From positions 769,228 to 833,227 of the forward strand of contig NZ_RQGQ01000017.1 in NCBI RefSeq assembly GCF_004770265.1: DNA of 64,000 nucleotides, written 5' to 3'. This document shows, piece by piece, positions 55,272-64,000 of this stretch. How positions within the stretch are numbered: position 1 is the first letter of the stretch; every line of letters begins with the position of its first letter. The translations under genes were made by a program, and so were the position numbers. This stretch comes from Leptospira congkakensis. GTDB lineage: Bacteria; Spirochaetota; Leptospiria; Leptospirales; Leptospiraceae. The notes under the pieces are model-generated. The model saw only the letters and a program-made list of their open reading frames with translations, ran no database searches and was not told the DNA's origin.

Positions 55272-55784
55272 TTACTCCATCCCTTCCAACTTCGCCACAT
55301 AAGGTAAGTTACGATACCGGCCTTGGTAGTCCAAACCATAACCGACTAGAAAATCATCTTCGATAATAAAACCTGGATAATCGACAGGGATATGTGGGTT
55401 TGCTTTAGATTTTTTCCAAAACAAAGTGGCAACTCTTAAGTCTTTGGGATTTTGTTTTCCTACTTCTTCTAACAAGTATTCTAAAGTTTTTCCTGTATCT
55501 ACAATGTCTTCCACAAGCAATACAGATTTATTTTTGACTGAGTGTTTGAGCTCTTTAGTGATTTTTAAATCTCCAGAAGTGGTTCCATCTCCATAAGAAG
55601 AGGCGGCCATAAAATCTACTTCGTGTGGGATGGCGATGCTACGGCAAAGGTCAGCTGTGAAAATAAATCCACCGTTGAGGATTCCAATCACAACTAAATC
55701 TTTGCTTAGGAAATCACGAGAAATTTCTCTCGCTAGTTCTTCTACACGTTGGTGGATTCTTTCTTCTGAATATAAAGGTTTCAT
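55272..55784 (-). CDS. hpt: hypoxanthine phosphoribosyltransferase
   Basis: A 170-residue type I phosphoribosyltransferase. The PRPP motif VLLVEDIVDTGKTL is intact, with AASSYGDGTTS as the flexible loop and GYGLDYQGRYRNLPY near the C-terminus, all standard for HPRT. It converts hypoxanthine (and guanine) to IMP or GMP in purine salvage. The start is taken as ATG at 55784, which overlaps the phosphatase stop by four bases (ATGA) and has an AGG upstream; a longer frame to 55829 is rejected. Co-transcribed with the phosphatase gene. Confidence 0.94.
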   Translation of the reverse strand: MKPLYSEERIHQRVEELAREISRDFLSKDLVVIGILNGGFIFTADLCRSIAIPHEVDFMAASSYGDGTTSGDLKITKELKHSVKNKSVLLVEDIVDTGKTLEYLLEEVGKQNPKDLRVATLFWKKSKANPHIPVDYPGFIIEDDFLVGYGLDYQGRYRNLPYVAKLEGME

Positions 55785-56293
55785 TCTTTGCCTATTTGCC
55801 CAGGGATCCAGAAAACTGCCAATTGGCAACTGCCCCAGCTAAGATCTTTCCACGAATCTTCTGGAAAACTCAAGCCGAGAAATGAGGCCGTGGGAAATTT
55901 CTGAAATTTTGTGGCAGAAGTTTCTCCAAAGAGTAAGGCCGATCCGAGTTCTTCTAACCCGGGATTGTGGCCCACAAGGCAAACAGAACGAACGGAAGGA
56001 GAAAGGCCATGTAATAAAAATAAAAGATCTTCTTTTTCCGCATCGTAGATGGCTTCTCTTAAATCCGGTTTGGGAAAACGAAGGATTTCTTTGCGTAGGG
56101 AGGCATAGGTTTTTTGCGTTCGTTCGGCGGGTGAAACCAAACATTGGTCAAATTCAAATCGGCTTTCTTTTAAGTATTCGCGTAGGGCTTTGGATTGTTC
56201 CTTTCCGCGTCTGGATAGAGAACGTTCCAAATCAGAATCATAAGGTTCATCCCATTCTGATTTGGCATGACGAAGTAAATAAATATGTTTCAT
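55781..56293 (-). CDS. SixA-like phosphohistidine phosphatase
   Basis: A 170-residue histidine phosphatase-superfamily protein beginning MKHIYLLRHAKSEWDEPYDS, with the RHG-type catalytic H9. SLRRGKEQ-like text and SPAERTQKTYASLR are conserved, and VCLVGHNPGLEELG carries the second catalytic His. Its short size and motif spacing match SixA-type enzymes, which remove phosphate from His residues of signalling proteins. A response regulator gene is transcribed in the same direction just upstream, but a functional link is inference. It overlaps hpt by four bases. Confidence 0.88.
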   Translation of the reverse strand: MKHIYLLRHAKSEWDEPYDSDLERSLSRRGKEQSKALREYLKESRFEFDQCLVSPAERTQKTYASLRKEILRFPKPDLREAIYDAEKEDLLFLLHGLSPSVRSVCLVGHNPGLEELGSALLFGETSATKFQKFPTASFLGLSFPEDSWKDLSWGSCQLAVFWIPGQIGKE

Positions 56294-56338
56294 ACAATTA
56301 GTTTAGTCGAAACAAATGACTGGGAAATCACGAAACGA

Positions 56339-56935
56339 CTATTTTTGTATTTCTTTTTCGTATTTGGAAATAAGTTCGTTGTTGTTTTTACAGGAGAATT
56401 TTGTCCGCATTTGGTTGAGATGGTATTCTACTGTTTTTCTCGATTTTTGAATTCGATCCGCCACTTCGTTTTGTGACAAACCTTGTACGAGTAAATTGAG
56501 AATTTCCATTTGGAAAGCGGAGAAAGGAAGTTGGACCTTACTCACTCCATCGGAAACAAAAGAGCCACCTTTCATCACAAGTTCAATGACTTCTGGTAAT
56601 TTAGAGATAGGATCGGACTTTAACATATAGCCATCGGCCTTGGCTTTGAGGGCATCTTCTACATAGACTCGACTTCCATGTAATGAAAAGATGATGACTT
56701 TTGTGGGTTGGTGTTTTTCTTTAATTTCACGCAAAACATCGATGCCATTACGATCCGGTAAATCGATGTCCAATACCAAAACATGGATGGGACTAGATTC
56801 TAAAAAATGAAACAAATCGGCAGCAGTTCGAAATTCTCCGGCAAGAGAAAAGAAAGGATTGGATTTTAGGATAGATATGATTCCTTCTGTGACAACGGAA
56901 TGATCTTCTAAGATGGCAATTTTAACGGATTCCAC
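56339..56935 (-). CDS. NarL/FixJ-type two-component response regulator
   Basis: A 198-residue regulator beginning at GTG 56935 (AGG four bases upstream). The receiver domain has the acidic pocket ED at 10-11, phospho-acceptor D56 in VLDIDLPDRNG and conserved Lys near GYMLKSDP. The C-terminal LuxR helix-turn-helix is QNEVADRIQKSRKTVEYHL. Once phosphorylated it would bind DNA. The divergent hybrid kinase starts six bases away and is the obvious partner. Confidence 0.92.
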   Translation of the reverse strand: MESVKIAILEDHSVVTEGIISILKSNPFFSLAGEFRTAADLFHFLESSPIHVLVLDIDLPDRNGIDVLREIKEKHQPTKVIIFSLHGSRVYVEDALKAKADGYMLKSDPISKLPEVIELVMKGGSFVSDGVSKVQLPFSAFQMEILNLLVQGLSQNEVADRIQKSRKTVEYHLNQMRTKFSCKNNNELISKYEKEIQK

Positions 56936-56941
56936 AGCCTC

Positions 56942-59380
56942 ATGATTCTCAGCGTATTCTTCTCATCCATCCAAAAATCTTTCTGGGACTTACTTATTTT
57001 TTGTAGTTATCCCTTAATTTTGCTCTTCATCATTTTAGGTACCACCTCCTGCCGGTTTGATGCATATCCAACCTTACTCGCAAAAGATGGTGTTCTCGAT
57101 GCCCGCACTGCCAACTTTTCAGGGGAAACCATAAACCTTACGGGAAAATGGGAATTCTATTGGAATGAATTTTTAGATCCTAAATCAGAATCTCCTGAAC
57201 ATAAGTCGTATCTAAAAGTAGGAGTTCCTTGGTTTTCCCAAGAGAATGAAGACGGGGAAGATTACCCTAGTTTTGGATTTGCTACCTACCGCCTAACGCT
57301 TCTTTTGCCAGAGACAGACAATACTTCGGATAAAGAGCCTTATACACTTCTAGTTCCAGTTTTACATACTGCTTATAAAATGTATTTGAATGGGGAACTC
57401 ATTGCCGAGAACGGAAACCTAGCTAAAACCGCGAAAGATCATAGTCCTTCTTTCCAAATCAAAATTGTTCCTTTAAAGGGAATCACAAAAAAATTAGATT
57501 TGGTCGTTCATGTTTCCAATTTCTCTCATAAGTATGCAGGCATTCACGGAATCATTCGTTTTGGAAAATTACAAAATATCATTCGTATCTGGAATGTAAA
57601 TTATACAGTCACATGGATTCTTATGATTTTTATGGCACTACTAGCCATTTATCATGCGTTAGTGTATTTTATCAATCGTTCTGAACGAAATGCACTTCGG
57701 ATGGCCTTTGTATATTTGGGAATTTTGATACTGGCATCAACACTCATCGAAACAAAAATTTTATTTAATCTTTTTCCTGATGAATACTGTGTTCCTTTGT
57801 TTCGACTCTCTCGCCTTGGTATTGTTTTGATTATGTATTTTGGTGCTTACATTCTTTTGAATTTAACCCAAATTCGTTTTTTCAGACGGATGTTAGTTTT
57901 TTTAAAACTTTATGCTTTGGTATTTTTTGGGGTCGCGGTTTTGACTCCTGTTTCGCATCTCGCAGAGATTTCTTTTTATTTTGAATCTGCCTCTGCGATG
58001 TTTGTATTTTTAGGATTAATTTCAGTATCCGTTGCTTTGTACTTTCAAAGAAAAGAAAGTCGATTGTATTTTTTTAGTTTACTTTTGGCAATCATCGGTG
58101 CACTCATTGATTTGTTTTTGATCGCCAATCCTAACTTTGGATACAGACCCATGGGTCTCGTTTCTCTATATTTATTTATTTTTCCACAAACACTCGGTGT
58201 GACTTTTGGGCTTGTACGTGTTTACAAAAGATCCGAATCTTTATCAAAAGAATTATACAAAAGAAAAGAAGCCCTCGAAAAAAAAGTCAAAGCACGTACT
58301 TTGGAATTGGAAAAGGCAAACCGTTGGAAAGCAAACTTTGTTTCTCTTATTTCGCATGACTTACGTTCGCCGCTGAATAGTGTGAACCAAATTTTAGATG
58401 TAATCGATTTTAGTTTTAGTGAATCTTCCGAAGAAGAAAAAAAGAAATTTTTAGAAATTTGTAAAACTGGAGTCACCCAATCACTTAGGATGTTGGAACA
58501 ATTACTGGATGTCAGTCGGTTTGATGCCTTTGGAACCAAACTCATCCAAACTCGATTTTGTGTGAACGAACTACTGAACGAAATCATCGAATCAGTCGAA
58601 CCTTTGGCGACTCTCAAAGGGATTCGAATTCAAAAAGAAACTCCTATCCAAGCAGAAATCATAGCCGACAGAACTTTGATTGGTGAAGTTTTTAAAAATA
58701 TCCTAACCAACTCCATCAAATATTCTTATCTCAATTCTGAGGTTTGGGTAGGTGTTTCTTATAAAGGAAAATGGCTTTCTGTAGAAATTCGTGATCGCGG
58801 ACTTGGGATGAGCGAAGAACAAATCCACAAACTCACCGGTGAAGAAAATATCAAAAGTCTTCCGGGAACTGCTGGGGAGAGGGGAACCGGTCTCGGTTTA
58901 CAACTTTGTATGAATATCCTCGAAGCCCATTTTGGAAAACTCAGAATTAAGTCTGTACTGGGTGTGGGTTCTTCCTTTGAAATTTCTTTATCAAAAAGTA
59001 CCAAGTCTGTACTTCTTGTGGATGATTCTGGAAATTTTAGGTCAGACCTAGCGGAGGTTATGCGAAGGAATCAGTGGATTGTGATCGAAGCTGGAAATGG
59101 AGAAGAGGCTTTGTCACATCTTTCTCGGATCACACCATCTCTTCTCATCACCGATTTACAAATGCCTGGGATGAATGGAATATCCTTAATTCATGAATGG
59201 GAAGGGCGCCGCCACAAAGACCAGAAGATTCCAATCATTTTGATTAGTTCGGACGCCCCTCTCTCCGGTGGTGACAAATTTTTGGAAGAAGAGGGATTGG
59301 AATCTATTGTTTCTGCTTATCTTTCAAAAATGTACAAGGCAGAAGATCTCTGCCAACAAATAGAATTTATTTTACCCTAA
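56942..59380 (+). CDS. 7TM-DISM hybrid sensor histidine kinase
   Basis: An 812-residue sensor kinase. A hydrophobic segment ending in a Cys (LFIILGTTSC) starts it, then an extracellular beta-sandwich (7TMR-DISMED-like, LTGKWEFYWNEFLD) and seven membrane helices (about residues 215-420). A coiled coil leads into the HisKA domain with H472 in ISHDLRSPLNSV. The ATPase has N, G1 (IRDRGLGMSEEQ) and G2 (GERGTGLGLQLC) boxes. The C-terminal receiver has phospho-acceptor D738 in ITDLQMPGMNG. The start at ATG 56942 is six bases from the divergent regulator and may be slightly off. Its last nine bases overlap the DUF1569 gene. Confidence 0.93.
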   Translation: MILSVFFSSIQKSFWDLLIFCSYPLILLFIILGTTSCRFDAYPTLLAKDGVLDARTANFSGETINLTGKWEFYWNEFLDPKSESPEHKSYLKVGVPWFSQENEDGEDYPSFGFATYRLTLLLPETDNTSDKEPYTLLVPVLHTAYKMYLNGELIAENGNLAKTAKDHSPSFQIKIVPLKGITKKLDLVVHVSNFSHKYAGIHGIIRFGKLQNIIRIWNVNYTVTWILMIFMALLAIYHALVYFINRSERNALRMAFVYLGILILASTLIETKILFNLFPDEYCVPLFRLSRLGIVLIMYFGAYILLNLTQIRFFRRMLVFLKLYALVFFGVAVLTPVSHLAEISFYFESASAMFVFLGLISVSVALYFQRKESRLYFFSLLLAIIGALIDLFLIANPNFGYRPMGLVSLYLFIFPQTLGVTFGLVRVYKRSESLSKELYKRKEALEKKVKARTLELEKANRWKANFVSLISHDLRSPLNSVNQILDVIDFSFSESSEEEKKKFLEICKTGVTQSLRMLEQLLDVSRFDAFGTKLIQTRFCVNELLNEIIESVEPLATLKGIRIQKETPIQAEIIADRTLIGEVFKNILTNSIKYSYLNSEVWVGVSYKGKWLSVEIRDRGLGMSEEQIHKLTGEENIKSLPGTAGERGTGLGLQLCMNILEAHFGKLRIKSVLGVGSSFEISLSKSTKSVLLVDDSGNFRSDLAEVMRRNQWIVIEAGNGEEALSHLSRITPSLLITDLQMPGMNGISLIHEWEGRRHKDQKIPIILISSDAPLSGGDKFLEEEGLESIVSAYLSKMYKAEDLCQQIEFILP

Positions 59381-59938
59381 CACTCGTTCCATGTGATTTT
59401 TGATATGAAGGCTATGGGCCACATCATACTCTTCTTTGGTGAGTTCTCCATAAGCAAAATGAGGTCTTAAGGATGATTCTTTTGTTTTGGAAAAATCATC
59501 AATGGCTTGGATGAGTCTTTTGATTCCAACTTTGACTTCAGTGGCATTGGAAATGTCTTCTGCCCCAGGAATGGGTTCTTCTAGTCCGTGATTCATTTTG
59601 TTTTTGAATGCAAAAATAGAAAAGGCAATCTTTCCAATAGAACCTCGGAAGATAGCGGATTTCATTTCAGGATATCCTTTAAGAGAATATTCGATGCTTT
59701 GGGCGCAGTGAGCAAATACCTTTCCCTCACTCCAGTTTCCAGAAAGTTTGATTCCTTCTGGATCAGATTGTAAACTCACCAACAATTCGCGAAGGTCAGC
59801 AAGATCATCAGCTTCCGCCCAAGGAGATTCTTTGGATGGATCCGATTTTGTTTCTTTTTCATTCCCTTCCGCACGAAGTGGTAGTTGCAGAATGGTATAA
59901 GACAATGCAGTTTTTTTTAAGAACTCTTTACGTTTCAT
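59372..59938 (-). CDS. DUF1569 domain protein with twin-Lys/Arg export-like start
   Basis: A 188-residue protein. The DUF1569 (DinB-like, helical) signature is HCAQSIEYSLKGYPEMKSAI and the C-terminal RPHFAYGELTKEEYDVAHSL with HIKNHM, whose His residues probably bind metal. The N-terminus MKRKEFLKKTALSYTILQLP resembles a Tat or other export signal. Its start overlaps the TerC stop by one base (TAATG), and the 3' end overlaps the kinase gene by nine bases in the convergent direction. Enzymatic role unknown. Confidence 0.72.
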   Translation of the reverse strand: MKRKEFLKKTALSYTILQLPLRAEGNEKETKSDPSKESPWAEADDLADLRELLVSLQSDPEGIKLSGNWSEGKVFAHCAQSIEYSLKGYPEMKSAIFRGSIGKIAFSIFAFKNKMNHGLEEPIPGAEDISNATEVKVGIKRLIQAIDDFSKTKESSLRPHFAYGELTKEEYDVAHSLHIKNHMERVLG

Positions 59939-60678
59939 TAGAATTTTCCTTTTAGAGAGATTGGTTTTTCCGGTTTGGAGCGGAGTTTCATATTTAGGAA
60001 TTCAACGATCACAGAAAAACACATCGCAAAGTATATATAACCTTTCGGAATGTGTAATTCCAATCCTTCCCCAAGAAGTGCCACCCCAATCAAAATTAAA
60101 AAACTGAGCGCTAAAATTTTAATCGTAGGATGTCTGTCCACGAAGTCGGAAATACTTCCACTGGATAACAACATAAACCCTACAGACAAAACAACGGCGG
60201 TAATCATCACACCTAACTGGTCAGTCATTCCCACAGCGGTGATCACTGAATCCAAAGAAAACACAATGTCTAGAATCATAATTTGGATGATGACTTTGGT
60301 AAAGGAAACTCGTTTTCCATTTCCTTCTTCGGACTCAGACTCTCCTTCTAGTTTGTGATGGATTTCTGTGGTAGACTTGGCAATGAGAAAGAGTCCGCCT
60401 AAAATCAAAATGATATCACGGCCACTGATGGCATGGTTGATGATTGTAAAAACCGGAGTCGTCAGTTTCATAATTAGAGAAAGAGAAAATAGCAAAAGAA
60501 TTCTTGTGAGCATAGCGAGCATCAGTCCAATTTGGCGGGCAGACTTTTGTTTTGTTTTTGGTAACCTTGAAGAAAGAATAGAGATAAAGATAATATTATC
60601 AATACCTAGAACAATTTCTAAAGCCGTTAAGGTCAATAGTGCAAGCCATACTGTTGGGTCAGAGAGAATTTCAATCAT
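59938..60678 (-). CDS. TerC family membrane protein
   Basis: A 246-residue integral membrane protein of the TerC family, with about seven helices. LALLTLTALEIVLGIDNIIF holds the conserved acidic residues of the first helix (Glu and Asp), and the repeat in the second half, IMILDIVFSLDSVITAVGMT, holds the matching Asp residues; both sites are thought to bind Mn2+ or other divalent ions. TerC members export Mn2+ or help load metal into exported proteins. Coupled by TAATG to the DUF1569 gene downstream. A charged loop (GESESEEGNGKR) lies between helices. Confidence 0.9.
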   Translation of the reverse strand: MIEILSDPTVWLALLTLTALEIVLGIDNIIFISILSSRLPKTKQKSARQIGLMLAMLTRILLLFSLSLIMKLTTPVFTIINHAISGRDIILILGGLFLIAKSTTEIHHKLEGESESEEGNGKRVSFTKVIIQIMILDIVFSLDSVITAVGMTDQLGVMITAVVLSVGFMLLSSGSISDFVDRHPTIKILALSFLILIGVALLGEGLELHIPKGYIYFAMCFSVIVEFLNMKLRSKPEKPISLKGKF

Positions 60679-60753
60679 AACGTAGCCTAAAGTCCTAAAA
60701 ATGAAAAATGAATCAATCTAAATCTACGCATAGGATATGGCAACTTTGGAACT

Positions 60754-62178
60754 CTAGCGTTTGTAAAAAAACCAACCTTCACATTCTTTCACCACCCGAA
60801 CTCCCTTCCATTGTTCCAAATTTTCTTTGTTTTCTGTAATCCCCCAAGTAAAATCTTCGAAAGGCCTTTTTTCAAAACCCTTATCCCAAGTTTGGTTAGA
60901 AACCCAAGGGTAGTAGACTCCAGCTTTTGTGAACGGGACGAGAGTCCAATTTTTGTCAGAATAGGTATAACTATATTTGATGGGCCAGTAAGTGGCGGCT
61001 CCAGGAATATTGGGATCAAACTCGGAAAGACATTCCATTCTGTGAGCCCTTTGGGATTCTCCTTCTTTGATTGCATTTGCGAGTAGAGGATATTTTTCAT
61101 TATAAATGAAAACAATTCCTAGAAAAATAATTAAACTCACAAAAGACCTAACCACCGGAATGATTGATAATAACCTTATGATCAGAAAAAATAAACAAAA
61201 GGGCAAAAGATACAAGTAGCGAAAGTTAGGTTCTATTTGGAAAATATAAAGAGCCACCACTGTCAGAATAGGTGATAAAAGAAATACAAAGTCCAAAAAA
61301 TTTTTTTTTAATTCCAAACGAAGAAATAAAAACAAAACATATATTATACATAAAACAAAATACCAATAAAACCAATCATAAAATAGCGAATGTTTGGTGG
61401 TGGACTGAATCACTCCCGAAATCCATAGGTTTGGATCTTGGGAAATCAAATCAAATGCAGAATGAATTCTGTCCATTGTAGGGAGGTCTTTAGATGTAAA
61501 AACTCCAATCCCCATTTTTCTGAATCCTAACTGCCAAACTCTTGCCAATCCAAAACTTAAAAAAATCAAACCAATAGGATAAAAAGATTTTTTTCGCAAA
61601 TGTAAGATAGTGTAAATCAGGAGAAAAGGTCCCACATTCACAAAGAACCAATACTCGGAAATCCAAATGAGTGAAAAGATAAGAAAAAAACGTAATCCTT
61701 GGAGTGTATTTTTGGAATCCCAATGGTTGATTTCAAAAAGAGTATAAGCGGCAAATAATAAAGTTACAGCATGAAAACTTGGAAAATAAAACTGCCCCAA
61801 AGAGTTTGGTAGAATTCCCGCAAGAGCCAAAAAAACCAAAGAAAAAAGATAAGATTGTCGTTTCTTAAATCCGTATGTTTTTGCCAAAAAGTAGGGCATT
61901 ACAAAAAAGAAAAAACCAAAAGCGTAATGAAAGGAATCAGCAGAAGGAAACACCGGATAGATAAGGATCGCCAGTCCAATTTCCGGAAACAGACCGGAAG
62001 ATGGGGGAAGGTTCCAACCTCTGATTCCTCCCGCCCAAAAATCACGAGCAAAAAGAAACGGATAAAGAACATCGCTATCTGTTCCTTCCCCTAAATGATT
62101 TTCGTAAATGGCACCATAAAACAAATGAAAGGCGCCAAATAGAACCAAAAGTATAAAAATCGGTTTTAAATTTCTCAA
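60754..62178 (-). CDS. polytopic membrane protein, GT-C-like
   Basis: A 474-residue protein with about ten membrane helices. GTDSDVLYPFLFARDFW, just after the first helix, puts an acidic D-x-D in the first periplasmic loop as GT-C glycosyltransferases do. The C-terminal ~100 residues are a soluble domain. It begins with TTG overlapping the RluA stop by four bases (TTGA). It is not clearly related in sequence to the similar-length membrane protein at 22283. The donor would be a polyprenyl-linked sugar, but this is inference from topology alone. Confidence 0.65.
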   Translation of the reverse strand: MRNLKPIFILLVLFGAFHLFYGAIYENHLGEGTDSDVLYPFLFARDFWAGGIRGWNLPPSSGLFPEIGLAILIYPVFPSADSFHYAFGFFFFVMPYFLAKTYGFKKRQSYLFSLVFLALAGILPNSLGQFYFPSFHAVTLLFAAYTLFEINHWDSKNTLQGLRFFLIFSLIWISEYWFFVNVGPFLLIYTILHLRKKSFYPIGLIFLSFGLARVWQLGFRKMGIGVFTSKDLPTMDRIHSAFDLISQDPNLWISGVIQSTTKHSLFYDWFYWYFVLCIIYVLFLFLRLELKKNFLDFVFLLSPILTVVALYIFQIEPNFRYLYLLPFCLFFLIIRLLSIIPVVRSFVSLIIFLGIVFIYNEKYPLLANAIKEGESQRAHRMECLSEFDPNIPGAATYWPIKYSYTYSDKNWTLVPFTKAGVYYPWVSNQTWDKGFEKRPFEDFTWGITENKENLEQWKGVRVVKECEGWFFYKR

Positions 62179-63113
62179 TAACTAGGACATTTCCTTTCAA
62201 AAGTTTTAAACCTTTCTGGAAATTCCAATTCTACTAAGATTCGTTTGTCGGGAATGAAAGGATGTGGGAATTCCAATCGTTTGGCAAAAAGTAATAGTCC
62301 ATACTGAGTATAATCCTTTGCGGAACGAGAGTACAAAGTATCTCCAACCACAGGGCAACCAATCTTCGCCATATGAACACGAATTTGGTGGGTACGACCT
62401 GTCTCAAGCCCTAGTTTCATCAAACTAAATTTACGACCTGTTTGTGTTTGGACAATTTTTTCCGTTTTATAATGAGTGATAGCCATTCGCCCATCTTCTC
62501 TTACACACATCTTCACTCGTTCTACGGGATGGCGACCAATGGGTAGATTGACAGTTCCTTCGGACTCCACGGGAGCTTGGAGAACCCAAGCGTAATAGGT
62601 TTTATCTACAAGCCTATCTTGGAACATTTTGGAAAGTGCTGCATGGGCACGATCGGTTTTCGCAATGATGAGAACCCCTTCTGTTGGTTTGTCCAATCGA
62701 TGCACAATTCCTGGACGACGTTCACCGCCTGTGGCTGATAGGTTTTTGAATTGGTGTAATAATCCATTCACAAGAGAAGGTTGGTCATCACCTGGTCCAC
62801 TGTGGCAAGCGATCCCCGCTTTTTTATGGATAACCATAAATTCGTCCTCATCATAAAGAACAGGAATGTCCATGGGAATGGGTTCGAGCCGAGAAGGGGG
62901 TCTTGCGATCACATTCACGACGTACTCTTCACCAAGAGTCACCTTATATCCGTTTTTAGTGGCCAGTTGTTCTTTGGTTTTGTTTGTCACAAATCCAGAA
63001 TCAATCCACTTTTGAACGGTAGAACGGCTGAGATCGTCTCCGGCATTGTCTTTTAGAAAGACATCCAGGCGACTTTGGTCATAATCTTCGGAAACAGTTA
63101 CAAATATTTGCAT
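62175..63113 (-). CDS. RluA-family rRNA pseudouridine synthase (RluD-like)
   Basis: A 312-residue enzyme. An N-terminal S4 RNA-binding domain (SRLDVFLKDNAGDDLSRSTV) precedes the catalytic domain, whose motif IVHRLDKPTEGVLIIAKT holds catalytic D141. GRTHQIRVHMAKIGCPVVGD is the conserved RluA/RluD block. It isomerises uridines in large-subunit rRNA, or tRNA, in the cytoplasm. It is the upstream gene of the GT-C-like gene, with a four-base overlap. Confidence 0.93.
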   Translation of the reverse strand: MQIFVTVSEDYDQSRLDVFLKDNAGDDLSRSTVQKWIDSGFVTNKTKEQLATKNGYKVTLGEEYVVNVIARPPSRLEPIPMDIPVLYDEDEFMVIHKKAGIACHSGPGDDQPSLVNGLLHQFKNLSATGGERRPGIVHRLDKPTEGVLIIAKTDRAHAALSKMFQDRLVDKTYYAWVLQAPVESEGTVNLPIGRHPVERVKMCVREDGRMAITHYKTEKIVQTQTGRKFSLMKLGLETGRTHQIRVHMAKIGCPVVGDTLYSRSAKDYTQYGLLLFAKRLEFPHPFIPDKRILVELEFPERFKTFERKCPSY

Positions 63114-63172
63114 TTTCGGTTGTTATCTAATGAAAAGAACTAAACTATGGAAACATTAAGGTAGGTCAACTG

Positions 63173-63739
63173 ATGAAAAAAGGATTTTTTTTAAGCCTCA
63201 TCCTCCTCGCAGGTCTTTCGCTTTCATTAACGAATTGTTCGTCTTCTGAAGAAAAAGAAACTCCGAAAGACACAACTTCCACTACGGGAACAACATCCAC
63301 TGTATCTTCCAGAGATCTCAATGCAGCTCTTTTGGACGAAATCAATGTAGCACTCAAAGACTACCGCTATCCAGATGGTGTTCGTCGCAGAGGTTTTAGC
63401 TACAAACAAGCGGACATCCAAGCAGAAGATTTCAAAACTTGGGCAAAAGACAACGTTTCTTACATCAAAGATGCTATTGCAAAACTTCCTGAAGGATACG
63501 CTCTTGAAGTGACTGGTCACGCAGATGCATCTGGTCCAGAAGAAGCAGAAGGTGCTAAAAAAGGAAACGGATACTATTCACAAATTCGTTCTGATGCAGT
63601 GAAAGACGCACTTGTAAAACAAGGAATCCCTGCTGACCGATTGGTGACAAAAGCTGCTGGTTCTTCTAAGCCAATTTCTGGTTTTGATGAAAAAGACGCG
63701 ATCAACCGTCGTGTGACTTTTCAAGTCGTTTCTAAATAA
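63173..63739 (+). CDS. loa22: OmpA-domain lipoprotein, Loa22 homologue
   Basis: A 188-residue lipoprotein (lipobox LSLTNC). A short Thr/Ser linker precedes the OmpA peptidoglycan-binding domain: KDYRYPDGVRRRGFSYKQAD, then LEVTGHADASGPEEAEGAKK and the C-terminal AINRRVTFQV. The order and the phrases RYPDG..GFSYK, AEGAKKGN and RLVTKAAGSS strongly resemble Loa22 of pathogenic Leptospira, a surface lipoprotein needed for virulence there; here it is likely a conserved envelope component. A terminator follows at 63778. The AGGT seven bases before the ATG is a modest ribosome-binding site. Confidence 0.9.
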   Translation: MKKGFFLSLILLAGLSLSLTNCSSSEEKETPKDTTSTTGTTSTVSSRDLNAALLDEINVALKDYRYPDGVRRRGFSYKQADIQAEDFKTWAKDNVSYIKDAIAKLPEGYALEVTGHADASGPEEAEGAKKGNGYYSQIRSDAVKDALVKQGIPADRLVTKAAGSSKPISGFDEKDAINRRVTFQVVSK

Positions 63740-63777
63740 GAAAATTCACTCTTAAATTAGAGACCTTTCTCTAAATC

Positions 63778-63803
63778 AAACCCACCTTTTGGTGGGTTTT
63801 TTT
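63778..63803 (+). terminator. rho-independent terminator after loa22
   Basis: Stem AAACCCACC (63778-63786) and GGTGGGTTT (63791-63799) with a TTTT loop and a seven-T tail. Confidence 0.9.
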
Positions 63804-63975
63804 ATGCCCAATGAAGGAAATCTAATTTTGTTTTAATGTTTCTGATGCAGAAAGATTTGGGCGCCTCGTATTTGTTATGCGAATAAAAATTCCATTCTAT
63901 CACGACCGCGCTATCCGCTCCAATCTGGTATTCCCCGTTTATTTCGGACAATAAATTAAGCACATCGCTTTTCAT
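63802..63975 (-). CDS. possible small hypothetical protein at the right edge
   Basis: ATG at 63975 gives a 57-residue frame with GAAAG five bases upstream, beginning MKSDVLNLLSEINGEYQIG and ending LDFLHWA. Its middle crosses CGAGGCGCC (63868-63860), a word shared with intergenic repeats elsewhere in the window, so the frame may be repeat DNA. A TTG at 63993 would add six residues. Weak evidence. Confidence 0.25.
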   Translation of the reverse strand: MKSDVLNLLSEINGEYQIGADSAVVIEWNFYSHNKYEAPKSFCIRNIKTKLDFLHWA

Positions 63976-64000
63976 ATAACTTTCTAAATACAATAGGAGA

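Overview
The window looks like chromosome of a Leptospira species, most likely one of the saprophytic clade. The base composition is AT-rich. Lipoproteins carry spirochaete-type lipoboxes. An OmpA-domain lipoprotein closely resembles the leptospiral surface protein Loa22. There is also a lipoprotein with an NADase-type glycan-binding domain, and short hairpin-rich intergenic repeats recur between genes. The identification rests on remembered family resemblance, not on a database search.

Layout. 1-3.1 kb: a leftward operon with an ArsR-type repressor, a tandem SRPBCC protein, a small membrane protein and a MATE exporter that runs off the left edge. A palindromic operator and a promoter lie just upstream of the repressor. 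3.3-6.9 kb: an AT-rich block of three genes of unknown function around a structured attC-like element, then a RibD/DHFR-fold reductase. 7-12 kb: the glycine cleavage operon gcvT-gcvH-gcvP with a thioredoxin-like 2Fe-2S ferredoxin downstream. 12-18 kb: an MDR oxidoreductase, a 24-residue Lys/Ala protein, a SUFU-domain protein, an AlkB-like dioxygenase, a DUF4269 protein and an NAD-dependent reductase. 18-25.6 kb: exported or envelope genes (metallo-hydrolase lipoprotein, DJ-1/PfpI protein, glycan-binding lipoprotein, GT-C-like membrane protein, VanW, SGNH hydrolase) and a Crp-type regulator. 26-30.3 kb: a stand-alone RND efflux pump and a VanX-type dipeptidase.

30.4-39.5 kb is the most notable region. 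It holds four same-strand genes: a SNF2/RapA-like helicase, an Abi_2/HEPN protein, and a type III Mod and Res pair. The last three are almost contiguous and the abi ribosome-binding site sits in a hairpin. It reads as a composite type III restriction/abortive-infection defence locus.

39.9-48 kb: two hot-dog dehydratase subunits with a lipase-like hydrolase, a sulfatase-superfamily lipoprotein with a Thr nucleophile, a divergent acyltransferase, an OmpA-domain protein and a PstS-like lipoprotein. 48-55 kb: three large secreted proteins, one with seven tandem 53-54-residue repeats resembling a beta-propeller and two paralogous NHL-repeat lipoproteins. 55-64 kb: hpt, a SixA-like phosphatase, a response regulator diverging from a 7TM hybrid histidine kinase, a DUF1569 protein, TerC, a GT-C-like membrane protein, an RluA-type pseudouridine synthase and the Loa22 homologue. 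No rRNA, tRNA, complete insertion sequence or CRISPR array was seen.
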